From Pseudoalteromonas sp. TB64 (GTDB taxonomy: Bacteria > Pseudomonadota > Gammaproteobacteria > Enterobacterales > Alteromonadaceae), in NCBI RefSeq assembly GCF_000498095.1, contig NZ_AUTQ01000152.1, positions 12,755-54,687 on the forward strand: 41,933 bases of DNA, read 5' to 3'. The notes under the pieces were generated by a model. That model had not been told where the DNA came from. It saw only the letters and a list, made by a program, of their open reading frames with translations, and ran no database searches. Below are positions 1-10,128 of the stretch, in pieces. Both the position numbers and the translations under genes were made by a program. Positions within the stretch are counted from its first letter, which is position 1. Each line of letters opens with the position of its first letter.

Positions 1-102
1 ATTAACGCTGACACGACCTTGCTCAATATATTTATCGGCTTCGCGGCGTGAACAAAATCCTGTTTCACTAATAAATTTATTTAAACGTTTTAATTCAGTC
101 AT
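1..102 (-). CDS. rluF: 23S rRNA pseudouridine synthase RluF, N-terminal fragment
   Basis: Only the first 34 codons lie in the window; the gene runs off the left edge. The fragment reads [20 protein letters not shown] and continues with [14 protein letters not shown]. This is the start of an S4 RNA-binding domain (the LNKFIS, CSRREAD and IEQGRV blocks) as found in the RsuA/RluB/RluE/RluF pseudouridine synthases, and it resembles RluF best. RluF modifies U2604 of 23S rRNA. The catalytic domain is outside the window, so assignment within the family is an inference. It is transcribed in the same direction as the DUF418 gene upstream, after an 86-bp gap that holds a nested inverted repeat. Confidence 0.72.
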   Translation of the reverse strand, partial: MTELKRLNKFISETGFCSRREADKYIEQGRVSVN

Positions 103-128
103 GGCACTTATAGCGTAGTAATTTTTAA

Positions 129-165
129 GGCGAGTAGTGTAAACCACCCACACTATTTTTTCGCC
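129..165. repeat. nested inverted repeat in the rluF leader region
   Basis: GGCGA (129-133) pairs with TCGCC (161-165), and inside it TAGTGT (135-140) pairs with ACACTA (150-155). The loop is 9 nt and there is an internal T-rich bulge. It lies between the DUF418 stop and the rluF start, so on the minus strand it would be in the rluF leader or mark the end of the upstream transcript. Read on the plus strand, the inner hairpin is followed by six T, as in a terminator, but no plus-strand gene ends here. Confidence 0.35.
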
Positions 166-188
166 CCTAATTTAATATTTATAGGTGT

Positions 189-1274
189 TTAAGCATTAAT
201 TTTTGCTTTAGTTAATTTTCGCCATACAAATTCAAGCGGACCTTGGCTAAAATAGCGGCTGTATATAAATGTAAATAGCAATTGCAGTGCAACTAAAGCC
301 GTTGCTACTAACCAGTAATCTATTCGATTAAAGCTAAGTACCCATTGCGTAAATAGCACTTTATATAACAATAATTGCATGAGTGTTTGGCTAATATATA
401 AAGTAAATGCTAAGCGCCCTGTTTGTTGAATAAGCTTACCTACGTGTGCGCTGTTATTGCAAAACTTAACAACTAAATGAATATAAAGTGCAGCCATACC
501 AAGGGCCGCAAACATATTTATTAACTCTTGAATTGCATACATAAAGCCACTGTTGTATTGCGAAATACAGAGCCTAAATACACTAAAAATAATACTCACA
601 ATTACAGCAACGGTTAACTGCTGCGAGTTCAATCCTTTACTAAATACGTCTTGTTTATATAAATAAATACCAATAAGCATAATACCTACGCACATCCACA
701 TAGTCATTATTGGCACTATAAATATCATTAATGCATTCATACTAATGTTCGAAATAAAGTAATCAATGTAGTGAGGGTTATATAAAGAGATGAAATCTTC
801 AGAGTTACGGTAAATAATATCAGCAGGGGCGCTATACATAACAAGCCCTGTAGTTACTCCTCCCAATAAAATAAACGCTGTTCCACGTTTTAAGAGTAGT
901 TCGTTGTCGCTTTCTAAATATTTAAGGGCATACCAACCAGACACACCATAAACGAATAAAATATCACCAGCCCAAAGTAAAAAACCATGCGCTAAACCAA
1001 ATAATATTAACCAGTAAAGCCTGCTTTTTAATTGCACATCAGACTTATAACGTTGCCATTGAATATAAAGCCCCGCTCCAAAAAGCAAACTAAATAAGGT
1101 TCTAAAACGACCATCTACAAACAAAGTGCTAAAGATGTGAATAATTGAGTCGCTAACAGGAGGATTAGTTAAAGAGGTATACCCGTATTCAAAAAAGCCG
1201 AAGGCGTAAGCATTCATGTAAACCAAGCCGAGCACGGCAACGCCGCGAATAAAGTCCATATTATAATTGCGCAT
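189..1274 (-). CDS. DUF418 (YeiB-like) integral membrane protein
   Basis: This 361-residue polytopic membrane protein begins MRNYNMDFIRGVAVLGLVYMN, the usual opening of DUF418 proteins, and ends with the family's GPLEFVWRKLTK block. About ten hydrophobic segments are visible. Function in the family is unsettled; members are thought to be transporters or acyltransferase-like membrane proteins, and I do not assign a substrate. The ATG lies 15 bp after the stop of the EAL-HDOD gene, so the two are probably co-transcribed. A weak GGA ribosome-binding element lies about 11 nt upstream. Length is normal for the family. The family call is secure; the role is unknown. Confidence 0.85.
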   Translation of the reverse strand: MRNYNMDFIRGVAVLGLVYMNAYAFGFFEYGYTSLTNPPVSDSIIHIFSTLFVDGRFRTLFSLLFGAGLYIQWQRYKSDVQLKSRLYWLILFGLAHGFLLWAGDILFVYGVSGWYALKYLESDNELLLKRGTAFILLGGVTTGLVMYSAPADIIYRNSEDFISLYNPHYIDYFISNISMNALMIFIVPIMTMWMCVGIMLIGIYLYKQDVFSKGLNSQQLTVAVIVSIIFSVFRLCISQYNSGFMYAIQELINMFAALGMAALYIHLVVKFCNNSAHVGKLIQQTGRLAFTLYISQTLMQLLLYKVLFTQWVLSFNRIDYWLVATALVALQLLFTFIYSRYFSQGPLEFVWRKLTKAKINA

Positions 1275-1289
1275 TAAAGCTATTATCCG

Positions 1290-2504
1290 TTAAATATTAT
1301 TCTTATAACTGTCAGCCCAATCGACTGCATCTTGGTAAAGTTGAGGTAATGTATCACTGTCTATATTTAATAAGAGCATGGCTTGTTCTAGTGCCCACCA
1401 ACTTCCACTTTCATATGCTTTAACAACATTTAAAATGTAGTAAAGTTTATTTTTATCATTAAGCAATGCCGCTTTTATTTCATCAGGAAAAGGTAACTTT
1501 TCTACTAATAGGCTCATTGGTTGATCAAGTATTGCATCGAGTAACGAAAAAAGCCCGGTTAAAAACGCTTCTCCAACGAGATGTTTAGCTACCCTTTTGG
1601 CTATTAATTCGCAAAAACGTGCTCGGACTACACAAACTTGCATTAATTCTGCAGGCTTTTTACCCGCAGTATGCGCAGTTACAATTAAGCTTACAAACTT
1701 CTTTATACGGTCGTGTCCTAAGTAAACCAAGGCTTGCTTTAATGACGATATTTCACTTTGAATAGGGAAAACACCGCTGTTAATTAGGCGTAATAATTTA
1801 TAAGCAAGTGCAGCATCGAGTTCAAACAAACCAGAAATAACTTTTATATCAGGGCTTTGTTTCATTATTTCAGCATAAATAGCCACAACCAACCCATAAT
1901 TATAATCAATATCGTTTTGCGTTATCATGGTTGGTTTTGCAAAAAAATAACCTTGGAAGTAATCAAACCCCATATCGTAGGCAAGTTGGTAATCTTCTTG
2001 AGTTTCTAATTTTTCAGCAAGTAATTTAATTTTTTTATTTTTCTGAAGGCTTTTAACGATTGTAGTTATTTCATTTAGAGGCGTTATTTTTATATCAAAT
2101 TTAATTAATTTGATTAACTTTAAAAAACGATCCCACTGTGGTTTATACACAAAATCGTCTAGTGCTAGTTTGTAATTACTATTAAAAAGATCGCAGCATA
2201 AAGCATAATTATCGTCGCTTGGCTCTATTGTTTCTAGCAGTTCTATTACAACATCTTGGCTGGGTAAAAAAGCGCATAAGTCTAGTTTTAAAGACTCTGG
2301 TCCAATATTGATCAATGCTTTTTTACCCGACGTTATATGCCGAGTACCTAAATTGAGCTGGTTTTCCATAATAAGTCGAGCTGTTGCTTGACCTTCGGCT
2401 ATATCAGGGAAATAGTTTTTAGGGCTATCACGAAAAAGTAGCTCATAGGCTACTACTTTTTGACGACGATTGAATATTGCTTGCCTTGCAACAAATACAG
2501 ACAC
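1290..2504 (-). CDS. EAL-like/HDOD two-domain signalling protein, probably catalytically inactive
   Basis: This 404-residue protein has an EAL-like fold (about 1-200) followed by an HDOD domain (about 205-390). In the EAL half the signature is YELLFR (about 20-25) in place of EALLR, the DDFGTG loop is reduced to LDDFVY, and the AEGVE block reads AEKLET. Metal ligands needed for c-di-GMP hydrolysis are therefore missing, while QGYFFAKP is kept. This matches the YuxH/CdgJ type, which acts by protein-protein contact, for example on motility in Vibrio. The HDOD part shows LAYKLLRLINS and LVYLGHDRIKKFV. The start is supported by AGTAGG upstream. It follows glgA by 90 bp and precedes the DUF418 gene by 15 bp. 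Confidence 0.88.
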   Translation of the reverse strand: MSVFVARQAIFNRRQKVVAYELLFRDSPKNYFPDIAEGQATARLIMENQLNLGTRHITSGKKALINIGPESLKLDLCAFLPSQDVVIELLETIEPSDDNYALCCDLFNSNYKLALDDFVYKPQWDRFLKLIKLIKFDIKITPLNEITTIVKSLQKNKKIKLLAEKLETQEDYQLAYDMGFDYFQGYFFAKPTMITQNDIDYNYGLVVAIYAEIMKQSPDIKVISGLFELDAALAYKLLRLINSGVFPIQSEISSLKQALVYLGHDRIKKFVSLIVTAHTAGKKPAELMQVCVVRARFCELIAKRVAKHLVGEAFLTGLFSLLDAILDQPMSLLVEKLPFPDEIKAALLNDKNKLYYILNVVKAYESGSWWALEQAMLLLNIDSDTLPQLYQDAVDWADSYKNNI

Positions 2505-2594
2505 ATTACCTACTTCTTAGATTTTATATAATACTAAGTAATTAAACCTTAAATCGATAAAATTGTCACTCAACTTTCTAACTTACGTAACAAT

Positions 2595-4130
2595 TTACTG
2601 GTATAAGGTTGTTATATAATCAGCAGCCACTTGTGGCCATGAAAAACGCGCTTGTTCTGCGCTTTCCTTTATTTTAAGCCATTTTTTAGGATCCTGCTTT
2701 TTAATTAAGAGTGTTTCGTTTAAACAAGTAAGTAGGTTACTCGTTTGAGTTGCTAAGGTGCCGCCAATAAAACTAAAACCATTTTCATTATGCTTTACGG
2801 TATCTTTTAACCCGCCAACACTATGAACTAGGCAAGGTTGCCCTGCACGCATTGCCAACATTTGGCTAATACCACAAGGTTCAAACGAGCTTGGCATTAA
2901 AAATAAATCACCTAATTGATACATCAAGTCACCAACGCCCTGACCATAACCTTTTAAAAATAAAAGATTTGGATTACGCGCCATTGCTTTTGTAAAAATT
3001 AATTCAAGTTCACTATCCCCTGAACCCAATATAATAAGTCGCCCATTAAAGCTATTAATAACCTTACACACGTTATCTATGGCTAACTTACCATCGACTG
3101 GTTGACATAATAGCAATACTTTTTGATCTGTGAGTCGCCCAACACTGGTTACTAATGGTCCATTGCTAGGTAAAGCTTTAAATTGCTGTAACCGTTGATG
3201 AGCAATATAGTAACTACTTTGTAGTTGCTCATTATTCGCCATCCAGTTAAATAAGGTATTTTCGATACTTTGATATAAAGTATTTAAATCAGCTTTTTCT
3301 TCATTACGTTCAGGGTATTCACAGCCATTTAAAATACCAATTAACTTACCTTGCTTGGCTGCATTTTGTAGGTCTTGTTCGAGCCCTTCACCACCAAAAA
3401 AACCATGTTCATAATTACTGGGGTTAAGCACTTCTTGGCTATATGTTGGTGATACAACATGTACTTTATCGCATAAATTAATGGCACTTCGCATTGGGTT
3501 AAAACAATTAGGATAGCGAGGGTCACATAAATACTGACCATTATAACTAAGTGAAGGAAACCATGCTTCTAAGCTAGAATCATCATGCTTAAAAGGTCTT
3601 ATGCCTTGTAATGCAATATTGTGCACTGTGTAGGCAATATGTAAATTAATAAGTGAGCTATAGCGAGCTTCAAACTTGAGTAAAACAGCTACACATGCGC
3701 TGTGCCAATCGTGTAAATGTAAGGCATTAGGTCGCGTAAGTAAGCCTTGCAATAAAGCTTCACAAACGCCAGCATTAAATAAAGCAAATTTAGTTGCATC
3801 AGTCGCAAACGGTCTACCTGGTGCGTCGTTGCAGTACACACTACCAGAGTCACTAAACAATGGATGGCTAATAACAATTTGGCTTACATTATTTTGTGTT
3901 TGTTCTATTTTATAAAGTTTTAAAATATGTGATTGTGCATGAAATGCAACAGTTACTTCACCAATATAAACACGCTTAAGGTGGGCAAAGCCATAATCGG
4001 GAATAACTACATCAACTGTTATACCTTGTTCTGCAAGTGCTTTTGGCGCATCACGTACTACATCTGCCACTCCGCCTACTTTTGCGCCTGGTAACGCGTC
4101 GTTTTCTGCTGCAACCATTAATACATGCAT
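2595..4130 (-). CDS. glgA: Glycogen synthase (GT5), ADP-glucose dependent
   Basis: GlgA adds glucose from ADP-glucose to the non-reducing end of a growing alpha-1,4-glucan in the cytoplasm. The protein has 511 residues, slightly longer than E. coli GlgA (477). The N-terminal GT5 domain carries the substrate-binding loop as AKVGGVADVV (about 16-25) instead of the common KTGGLADV, with the lysine and glycines kept. The C-terminal domain has VGRLTDQK and the catalytic-acid block SSFEPCGISQMLA (Glu near 415) followed by VHSVGGLKDTV. An AGGAAGAAG ribosome-binding site precedes the ATG. It is the last enzyme gene of the glg operon and is separated from glgC by 85 bp containing a stable hairpin. The variant loop suggests a divergent GlgA branch, but activity is expected. 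Confidence 0.93.
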   Translation of the reverse strand: MHVLMVAAENDALPGAKVGGVADVVRDAPKALAEQGITVDVVIPDYGFAHLKRVYIGEVTVAFHAQSHILKLYKIEQTQNNVSQIVISHPLFSDSGSVYCNDAPGRPFATDATKFALFNAGVCEALLQGLLTRPNALHLHDWHSACVAVLLKFEARYSSLINLHIAYTVHNIALQGIRPFKHDDSSLEAWFPSLSYNGQYLCDPRYPNCFNPMRSAINLCDKVHVVSPTYSQEVLNPSNYEHGFFGGEGLEQDLQNAAKQGKLIGILNGCEYPERNEEKADLNTLYQSIENTLFNWMANNEQLQSSYYIAHQRLQQFKALPSNGPLVTSVGRLTDQKVLLLCQPVDGKLAIDNVCKVINSFNGRLIILGSGDSELELIFTKAMARNPNLLFLKGYGQGVGDLMYQLGDLFLMPSSFEPCGISQMLAMRAGQPCLVHSVGGLKDTVKHNENGFSFIGGTLATQTSNLLTCLNETLLIKKQDPKKWLKIKESAEQARFSWPQVAADYITTLYQ

Positions 4131-4159
4131 TAATTTACTTCTTCCTTTATTTCTGTGTG

Positions 4160-4183
4160 GGCTTGCTCAATTAAGAGCAAGCC
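4160..4183 (-). other. intercistronic hairpin between glgC and glgA
   Basis: GGCTTGCTC (4160-4168) and GAGCAAGCC (4175-4183) form a perfect 9-bp stem with a 6-nt loop. On the glg transcript it is followed by CACACAG, not by a U run, so it does not look like an intrinsic terminator. A role in mRNA end protection or differential expression of glgA is an inference. Confidence 0.6.
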
Positions 4184-4215
4184 TTATTGCCGTGCTTATT
4201 TTTTTAGCTTGTTGT

Positions 4216-5517
4216 TTAAGCTAGTTTTTTATTCTCACGCGATTGACGCTCTAGCTTTTTAGCAAGCTCGATGAGCATATCACGGGTAACAAGTACTATG
4301 CCTTTTTTAGATACTCTAAAGCCATTTTCTTGATCTGCTTGGCGGTCGTAACCTATTTCAAGCCCTGCTGGTATTTCACAGCTTCTATCAATTATAGCGC
4401 GCTTGATTTTACAACCTCGGTTTATAACAGCACCTGGTAAAATAACTGACTGCTCTATAGTACAAAAAGAACGTACATGTACGTTAGAAAACAATAATGA
4501 TTTTCTAACTAACGAACCCGAAACAATACACCCACCAGATACGGTAGAGTCAACAGCCATACCACGTCTATCGTCATCATCAAAAATAAATTTGGCCGGT
4601 GGCAGTTGTTCTTGGTAAGTCCAAATTGGCCATCGTGGGTCGTATAAATCAAGCTGAGGTTCTGGCATTACTAATTCCATATTCGCTTCCCAAAACGAAT
4701 CTAGCGTTCCGACATCACGCCAATAAGGTTGCCCTTCTTGCTCTGGATCTCTAAATGGGAATGCAAACACATTATGCTCTTCAATAATGGCTGGAATAAT
4801 ATCGTGCCCAAAGTCACGACCTGAACCTTCAGTTTCGGCATCTTTTTTAAGTTGTTCAAATAAAAACTCTGTATTAAATACATAGTTTCCCATTGAAGCT
4901 AAACATATACCTGGCTTTCCTGGTACTGAGCTTGGGATTGCCGGCTTTTCATCAAAACGTCGAACGCGGCTTTCTTCATCTACGGTCATAACACCAAAAG
5001 TATCAGCGGCTTCTTCTACTGGCACTTCTAAACAACATACCGTCATATCAGCACCATTTTCGACATGTTTAGCTAATAAAGCACCATAATCCATTCTATA
5101 AACATGGTCACCTGACAAAATCATCACATACTTAGGTAACTCATGACGAATAATATCTATATTTTGAAAAACCGCATCGGCTGTCCCACAATACCAATCA
5201 TCACCTTGACGCTGTGAAGCAGGTAATATTTCAACCGACTCACCCAACTCCTTTTTAAAATGTCCCCATGCTCTATTTACATGACGTATAAGCGAGTGAG
5301 ATTTGTATTGTGTAGCAATACCCACGCGCCTTACACCTGAGTTAATACAGTTTGATAACGGAAAGTCGATAATTCGATGTTTACCACCAAAATACACTGC
5401 GGGCTTTGCACGCCAATCTGTTAATTCGTGTAATCGTGAACCACGACCACCAGCAAGTATTAACGCATAAGTTTCTCTTGTTAGGCTACTTATGTAGCGG
5501 TTTTCATAATTAGGCAT
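4216..5517 (-). CDS. glgC: Glucose-1-phosphate adenylyltransferase (ADP-glucose pyrophosphorylase)
   Basis: GlgC makes ADP-glucose from ATP and glucose-1-phosphate, the committed and allosterically controlled step of glycogen synthesis. The 433-residue protein is close to E. coli GlgC in length. It has the nucleotidyltransferase domain with [15 protein letters not shown] (about 18-32), [20 protein letters not shown], the [10 protein letters not shown] catalytic block and FDEKP. The C-terminal left-handed beta-helix carries the repeat [29 protein letters not shown] ribosome-binding site precedes the ATG. It follows glgP by 14 bp, so translation is probably linked. I see no missing catalytic residue. 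Confidence 0.96.
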   Translation of the reverse strand: MPNYENRYISSLTRETYALILAGGRGSRLHELTDWRAKPAVYFGGKHRIIDFPLSNCINSGVRRVGIATQYKSHSLIRHVNRAWGHFKKELGESVEILPASQRQGDDWYCGTADAVFQNIDIIRHELPKYVMILSGDHVYRMDYGALLAKHVENGADMTVCCLEVPVEEAADTFGVMTVDEESRVRRFDEKPAIPSSVPGKPGICLASMGNYVFNTEFLFEQLKKDAETEGSGRDFGHDIIPAIIEEHNVFAFPFRDPEQEGQPYWRDVGTLDSFWEANMELVMPEPQLDLYDPRWPIWTYQEQLPPAKFIFDDDDRRGMAVDSTVSGGCIVSGSLVRKSLLFSNVHVRSFCTIEQSVILPGAVINRGCKIKRAIIDRSCEIPAGLEIGYDRQADQENGFRVSKKGIVLVTRDMLIELAKKLERQSRENKKLA

Positions 5518-5531
5518 AATACTCTCTCCAT

Positions 5532-8069
5532 TTAGTCTAGGCTTTTAGTGGCATGGCTTTTAGTTGTCGTTAAGTCTGTTTCACTAATATTGAGTGGTTC
5601 TAAGTGCCAAATATCGTCACTGTATTGGCTTATAGTTCTATCACTTGAAAACATCCCACTTGCGGCTGTATTCAAAATACTCATTTGTGTCCAATAAGTT
5701 TGATCTGCGTAAGCTTTATCAACCTCTTTTTGGGCTGCCACATAACTTTCAAAATCGTGCGCTACAAGCCATGGATCGTGTGGGCTCTTAATTGCATTTG
5801 TTATATCGTCAAATAAGCATGGTTCGAATAAGTTAAAATGGCCGCTTTCGAGTAGTTGCATTACATTATTTAAATCACTATTTTGAGCAATTAAGTGCTC
5901 TGGATTGTAGCGCGATTTAATATCGTCGATTTGATGTGCTTCTGCGCCAAACAAAAAGAAGTTATCAGCGCCTACAGCATCTCTAATTTCTATGTTTGCC
6001 CCATCAAGCGTACCAATGGTCAGGGCTCCATTCATCATGAACTTCATGTTACCTGTGCCCGAAGCTTCTTTACCCGCTGTTGAAACTTGCTCTGATAAAT
6101 CGGTTGCAGGGCAAATAACTTCCATAGCAGTTACATTATAATTAGGTAAAAATGCAACACGTAAATAAGGTGCAGCAAGCGGATCTTTATTAATAACCTC
6201 GGCTACATTATTAATTAACTTAATAATTTTTTTAGCCATGTAATAGCCTGGTGCTGCTTTACCACCTAAAAGTACACAACGTGGCACTAGCCCTTTTGTA
6301 TCGCCACGGCGAATACGGTCGTATAAATGAATTACATGCAACACGTTTAATAACTGGCGTTTATATTCGTGAATACGTTTTACCTGTACGTCAAACATCA
6401 TCGACACATCAAACTCGATACCACACCGTGCTTTAACTAAATCAACTAAGCGTTGTTTGTTTTCACGTTTAGCAGATTGCCACTGTGCATGAAATGCTTT
6501 GTCATCAAAAAAACGTCGTAGTTGGCTAATTTGAGCAAAATCACCCACCCAATCATTACCAATTTTATCGCCAATAAGTTTACTTAAAATAGGGTTACAA
6601 TGTGCAAGCCAACGACGTGGTGTTACACCATTTGTTTTGTTATTAAATTTATCAGGCCATAATGCGTAAAATTCTTTAAACAAACCTGCTTTTAATAACT
6701 CGGTATGCAATGCTGCTACGCCATTTACAGAATAGCTGCCTACTATAGCTAAATACGCCATGCGTATTTGTGGCTCATCGCCTTCTTCAATAAGTGACAA
6801 CGCACGCTGTTTATTTACATCCCCAGGCCAATGTTGTGCAACTTGTGCTAAAAAGCGGGCATTTATTTCGTAAACTATTTCTAAAATACGCGGTAATAGT
6901 TTTGAAAATAACGATACAGACCATTTTTCGAGTGCTTCGGGTAATAATGTATGGTTTGTGTATGCCATTGTTTTGGTCGTTATTTGCCAAGCGTCATCCC
7001 AATCAAGTTCGTAATCATCAATTAAAATACGCATAAGCTCAGCAACAGCAATGCTTGGGTGCGTATCATTTAACTGAAAAACATGAAAATCAGAAAAATC
7101 GCGGAAGCTCTCGCCATGTTGTGCAACCCATTGATCAACTATGTCTTGAATACTCGCAGATGATAAAAAGTATTGCTGGCGTAACCTAAGCTCTTTACCA
7201 TTTTCGCTGCTATCATTTGGGTAAAGCACCATCGTTATTTGCTCAGCCAGATTTTTTTGCGCGACCGCTTCTGAATAACTACCTGCGTTAAACTCTGTTA
7301 AGTTAAATTCATCTGTCGCCTCTGATTTCCACAAACGCAGTGTATTAACAATATTGTTTTTATATCCAGGAATTGGTACATCGTAAGGCACTGCTAATAC
7401 ATCGTGAGAGCTCATCCATTGACGATGCTCACGACCATACTTATCAGTATAGCTTTGCACGTAACCACCAAATTTAACGCGTTTAGCATGCTCTGGGGCG
7501 CTAAGCTCCCACGGATGCCCTTCACGTAACCAGTTATCTGGTTGCTCAATTTGATTCCCATCTTTTATAGATTGGTTAAACATACCGTATTCATAACGTA
7601 AGCCATAACCAATAACGGGTAATGCTAAACTTGCACAACTATCTAAAAAGCATGCTGCTAAACGCCCAAGTCCACCATTACCAAGCCCTGCATCGTGCTC
7701 TGCATCTTCTAATGTTTCTATTGTTGTACAATATTCTTGTAACGCAGCCGCTACTTGGTCGTCTAAATCTAGGTTTAATATTGCATTGCCAAGTGCGCGA
7801 CCCATTAAAAACTCTAGAGATAAATAAGCTGTTTTTCGGCGCTTTTCTTGTTTAATTTGCTGATTAGTTTCTCTGCATCGTGCAACGAGCCGATCGCGAA
7901 TAGTCAGTGCTAAAGCGTGGTATAAATATAACCTTGATTCGCCAACCTTATCGCGCCCAAGGGTGTAATAAAAATGCCGTGTTAAGTCGTCCTTTAGCGT
8001 GTTTTCATCAATAACCGGACCTTCTTGCCAACCCTTTACTACACACACTTGTTCATCTTGTTTAGCCAT
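5532..8069 (-). CDS. glgP: Glycogen phosphorylase (GT35)
   Basis: GlgP removes glucose from glycogen chain ends by phosphorolysis, giving glucose-1-phosphate. The 845-residue protein is the usual size for the GT35 family. The pyridoxal-phosphate site is clear: [20 protein letters not shown] (Lys near 675), followed by [23 protein letters not shown] and the [18 protein letters not shown] block are also present. The ATG overlaps the last 8 nt of glgX, and AAGTAGG upstream is a plausible ribosome-binding site. Carrying degradation and synthesis enzymes on one transcript implies that flux is set mainly by GlgC allostery or enzyme-level control. Confidence 0.96.
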   Translation of the reverse strand: MAKQDEQVCVVKGWQEGPVIDENTLKDDLTRHFYYTLGRDKVGESRLYLYHALALTIRDRLVARCRETNQQIKQEKRRKTAYLSLEFLMGRALGNAILNLDLDDQVAAALQEYCTTIETLEDAEHDAGLGNGGLGRLAACFLDSCASLALPVIGYGLRYEYGMFNQSIKDGNQIEQPDNWLREGHPWELSAPEHAKRVKFGGYVQSYTDKYGREHRQWMSSHDVLAVPYDVPIPGYKNNIVNTLRLWKSEATDEFNLTEFNAGSYSEAVAQKNLAEQITMVLYPNDSSENGKELRLRQQYFLSSASIQDIVDQWVAQHGESFRDFSDFHVFQLNDTHPSIAVAELMRILIDDYELDWDDAWQITTKTMAYTNHTLLPEALEKWSVSLFSKLLPRILEIVYEINARFLAQVAQHWPGDVNKQRALSLIEEGDEPQIRMAYLAIVGSYSVNGVAALHTELLKAGLFKEFYALWPDKFNNKTNGVTPRRWLAHCNPILSKLIGDKIGNDWVGDFAQISQLRRFFDDKAFHAQWQSAKRENKQRLVDLVKARCGIEFDVSMMFDVQVKRIHEYKRQLLNVLHVIHLYDRIRRGDTKGLVPRCVLLGGKAAPGYYMAKKIIKLINNVAEVINKDPLAAPYLRVAFLPNYNVTAMEVICPATDLSEQVSTAGKEASGTGNMKFMMNGALTIGTLDGANIEIRDAVGADNFFLFGAEAHQIDDIKSRYNPEHLIAQNSDLNNVMQLLESGHFNLFEPCLFDDITNAIKSPHDPWLVAHDFESYVAAQKEVDKAYADQTYWTQMSILNTAASGMFSSDRTISQYSDDIWHLEPLNISETDLTTTKSHATKSLD

Positions 8070-10128
8070 GACCTACTTCCTCTAAGTTTGCACTGAATAC
8101 CCAGCTACTTTGTGCAGAAATTTCAACCATCGCATCGTTGTTACTACTCACAGATGCATTATTTACACTTGATAAAACCATTTGCCAAGGCGCGCTAATT
8201 GGTGACGGCGGCAATTGACACAAAACTGTTTTGTTACTTGCGTTAAAGACGATTAATAGCGCGTGTTTATTTTGCTTATCGAGTAGGCTATACATTAAAA
8301 ACTGCCTAGCATCTTCATGCCAATGTTCATCAGTCATGGTAGTACCTTTTTCGGTAAACCATTTGACGGTAAAGCGCTCGTCTATATCATCTAAAAACAC
8401 ACTATGTTTAAACGCGCTATGGGCACGTCTAATTTTTAGAGCATCGTCTATAAAACGGGTTAAAGCGTGGTTTAATTGCGAATCCTTCCATGCAAGCCAA
8501 CTAGTACGATTATTTTGGCAATAAGCATTGTTATTTCCACCTTGAGAATGCGCCATTTCACTTCCAGCCGAGAGCATTGGCACGCCTTTGGATAGAATAA
8601 GCGTTAGCAAAAAGTTTTTTTGTTGCTGCAGGCGAAGTGCTGTTATTTTAGGATCGTTAGTAAACCCTTCTACGCCACAATTAAAAGAATGGTTGCCACT
8701 GTGACCATCACGATTTTGTTCACCATTTGCCTCATTATGTTTCTCTTCGTAGCTCACTAAATCGGCAAGCGTAAAACCATCATGACTCGTTATAAAGTTA
8801 ATACTATTTAGCGGACCTCGTTCACTGTGCTCAAAAATATCAAACGAGCCATGCAAACGCTTAGCTACGTTAGCAATAATACCTTGTTCACTTTTCCAAA
8901 AGCGTTTTATTACATCACGATACTGATCGTTCCATTCTCGCCAAGGCGAAGGAAAAGCGCCTAATTGATAACCGCCAGGCCCTATATCCCATGGTTCACT
9001 AATTAGTTTAACTTTGTTTAAAATTGGATCTTGAGCAACCGCTTGTAAAAACGTGTGCGACGCACTAAACCCTGATTGCGAACGACCTAAAATAGTTGCT
9101 AAATCAAACCTAAAACCATCAACCCCCATTACTTCAACCCAGTAACGTAAACTGTCGAGCACAAGTTGCAGCGTTTTAGGGTGATCGATATTAATTGTAT
9201 TGCCACAGCCTGTATCATTTATATAAATATTTGGCTTATCTGTTACTGTGCGGTAATACGCTAAATTATCAAAGCCTCTTAGCGATAAAATAGGACCATC
9301 AGTGCCCGCTTCTGCGGTATGGTTATAAACAACGTCTAAAATTACTTCTATGTCTGCATCATGAAACTCTTTAACCATTTGTTTAAATTCGTTTATATCG
9401 TCGTTTATCAAATAGTCTTTGTGTGGGGTAAAAAAGTTAAGCGTGTTATACCCCCAATAATTTTGCAGCCCCTTGCCAGTCAAAAATTGCTCACTAATAA
9501 ATGCATGCACCGGTAATAATTCAACAGCAGTAACACCAAAGCTATGTAAGTGCTCAATAAAAGTAGGATGACTTAAACCTAAAAACTTACCTTGTAGCGA
9601 TTTAGGTATTTTAGGGTGACGACACGTTGTGCCTTTAACATGGCATTCGTAAATAACAGTATTAGACCATCTGTGGTTTGGTTTTTTATAAGCATATAAT
9701 GTAGGCGCCGCTACTTTAGATTTTGGTATATCAATGGCATTATTTACATTACTTTTAGTGCCTATTGGCATTTGTCCGTAATGGCGTTCACTCCAAGTAA
9801 ACTCACCAAATAAGTCTTTAGCGTATGGGTCTATGAGCAGTTTATTTTCGTTAAATAATAACCCTTTTTGAGGGTTATATTCTCCTTCAACTCTAAAACC
9901 ATATAGCGCACCAGCATTTAAAGGCGCTATATGAATACTCCAAATACCACCTTCATTAATGTTCATCGCCATTTTTAATATTTCAGAATGACCACTTTTA
10001 TCAAATAAACACACATAAGCTTGCGTAGCCTTTGGTGCATATAGTGCAAAGTTAACGCCGTTACTTTTAACGCTTGAACCTAACGGTTCAACATGACCAT
10101 GAGTTGCTTCAAATTGATTACTCATCAT
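8062..10128 (-). CDS. glgX: Glycogen debranching enzyme GlgX (GH13, isoamylase type)
   Basis: GlgX hydrolyses alpha-1,6 branches on chains trimmed by phosphorylase. The 688-residue protein has an N-terminal CBM48/isoamylase N domain (GHVEPLGSSVKSNGVNFALY), then a GH13 barrel with VILDVVYNHTAEAG, GVDGFRFDLATILG (nucleophile Asp near 340), ISEPWDIGPGGYQ (acid Glu near 377) and FITSHDGFTLADLVSY. The EEKHNEANGEQNRDG stretch is typical of GlgX. It starts within glgB (11-nt overlap; the start could be either of two consecutive ATG codons) and ends within glgP (8-nt overlap). The family is clear; GlgX rather than TreX is inferred from the operon. Confidence 0.95.
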   Translation of the reverse strand: MMSNQFEATHGHVEPLGSSVKSNGVNFALYAPKATQAYVCLFDKSGHSEILKMAMNINEGGIWSIHIAPLNAGALYGFRVEGEYNPQKGLLFNENKLLIDPYAKDLFGEFTWSERHYGQMPIGTKSNVNNAIDIPKSKVAAPTLYAYKKPNHRWSNTVIYECHVKGTTCRHPKIPKSLQGKFLGLSHPTFIEHLHSFGVTAVELLPVHAFISEQFLTGKGLQNYWGYNTLNFFTPHKDYLINDDINEFKQMVKEFHDADIEVILDVVYNHTAEAGTDGPILSLRGFDNLAYYRTVTDKPNIYINDTGCGNTINIDHPKTLQLVLDSLRYWVEVMGVDGFRFDLATILGRSQSGFSASHTFLQAVAQDPILNKVKLISEPWDIGPGGYQLGAFPSPWREWNDQYRDVIKRFWKSEQGIIANVAKRLHGSFDIFEHSERGPLNSINFITSHDGFTLADLVSYEEKHNEANGEQNRDGHSGNHSFNCGVEGFTNDPKITALRLQQQKNFLLTLILSKGVPMLSAGSEMAHSQGGNNNAYCQNNRTSWLAWKDSQLNHALTRFIDDALKIRRAHSAFKHSVFLDDIDERFTVKWFTEKGTTMTDEHWHEDARQFLMYSLLDKQNKHALLIVFNASNKTVLCQLPPSPISAPWQMVLSSVNNASVSSNNDAMVEISAQSSWVFSANLEEVGHG

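Noticed and set aside
3676-3915. ORFs of 60-125 codons on the strand opposite glgA, glgC, glgP, astD, betA and others
   Set aside because: They lie wholly inside well-supported genes, lack ribosome-binding sites and domain signatures, and are best explained as shadow frames.
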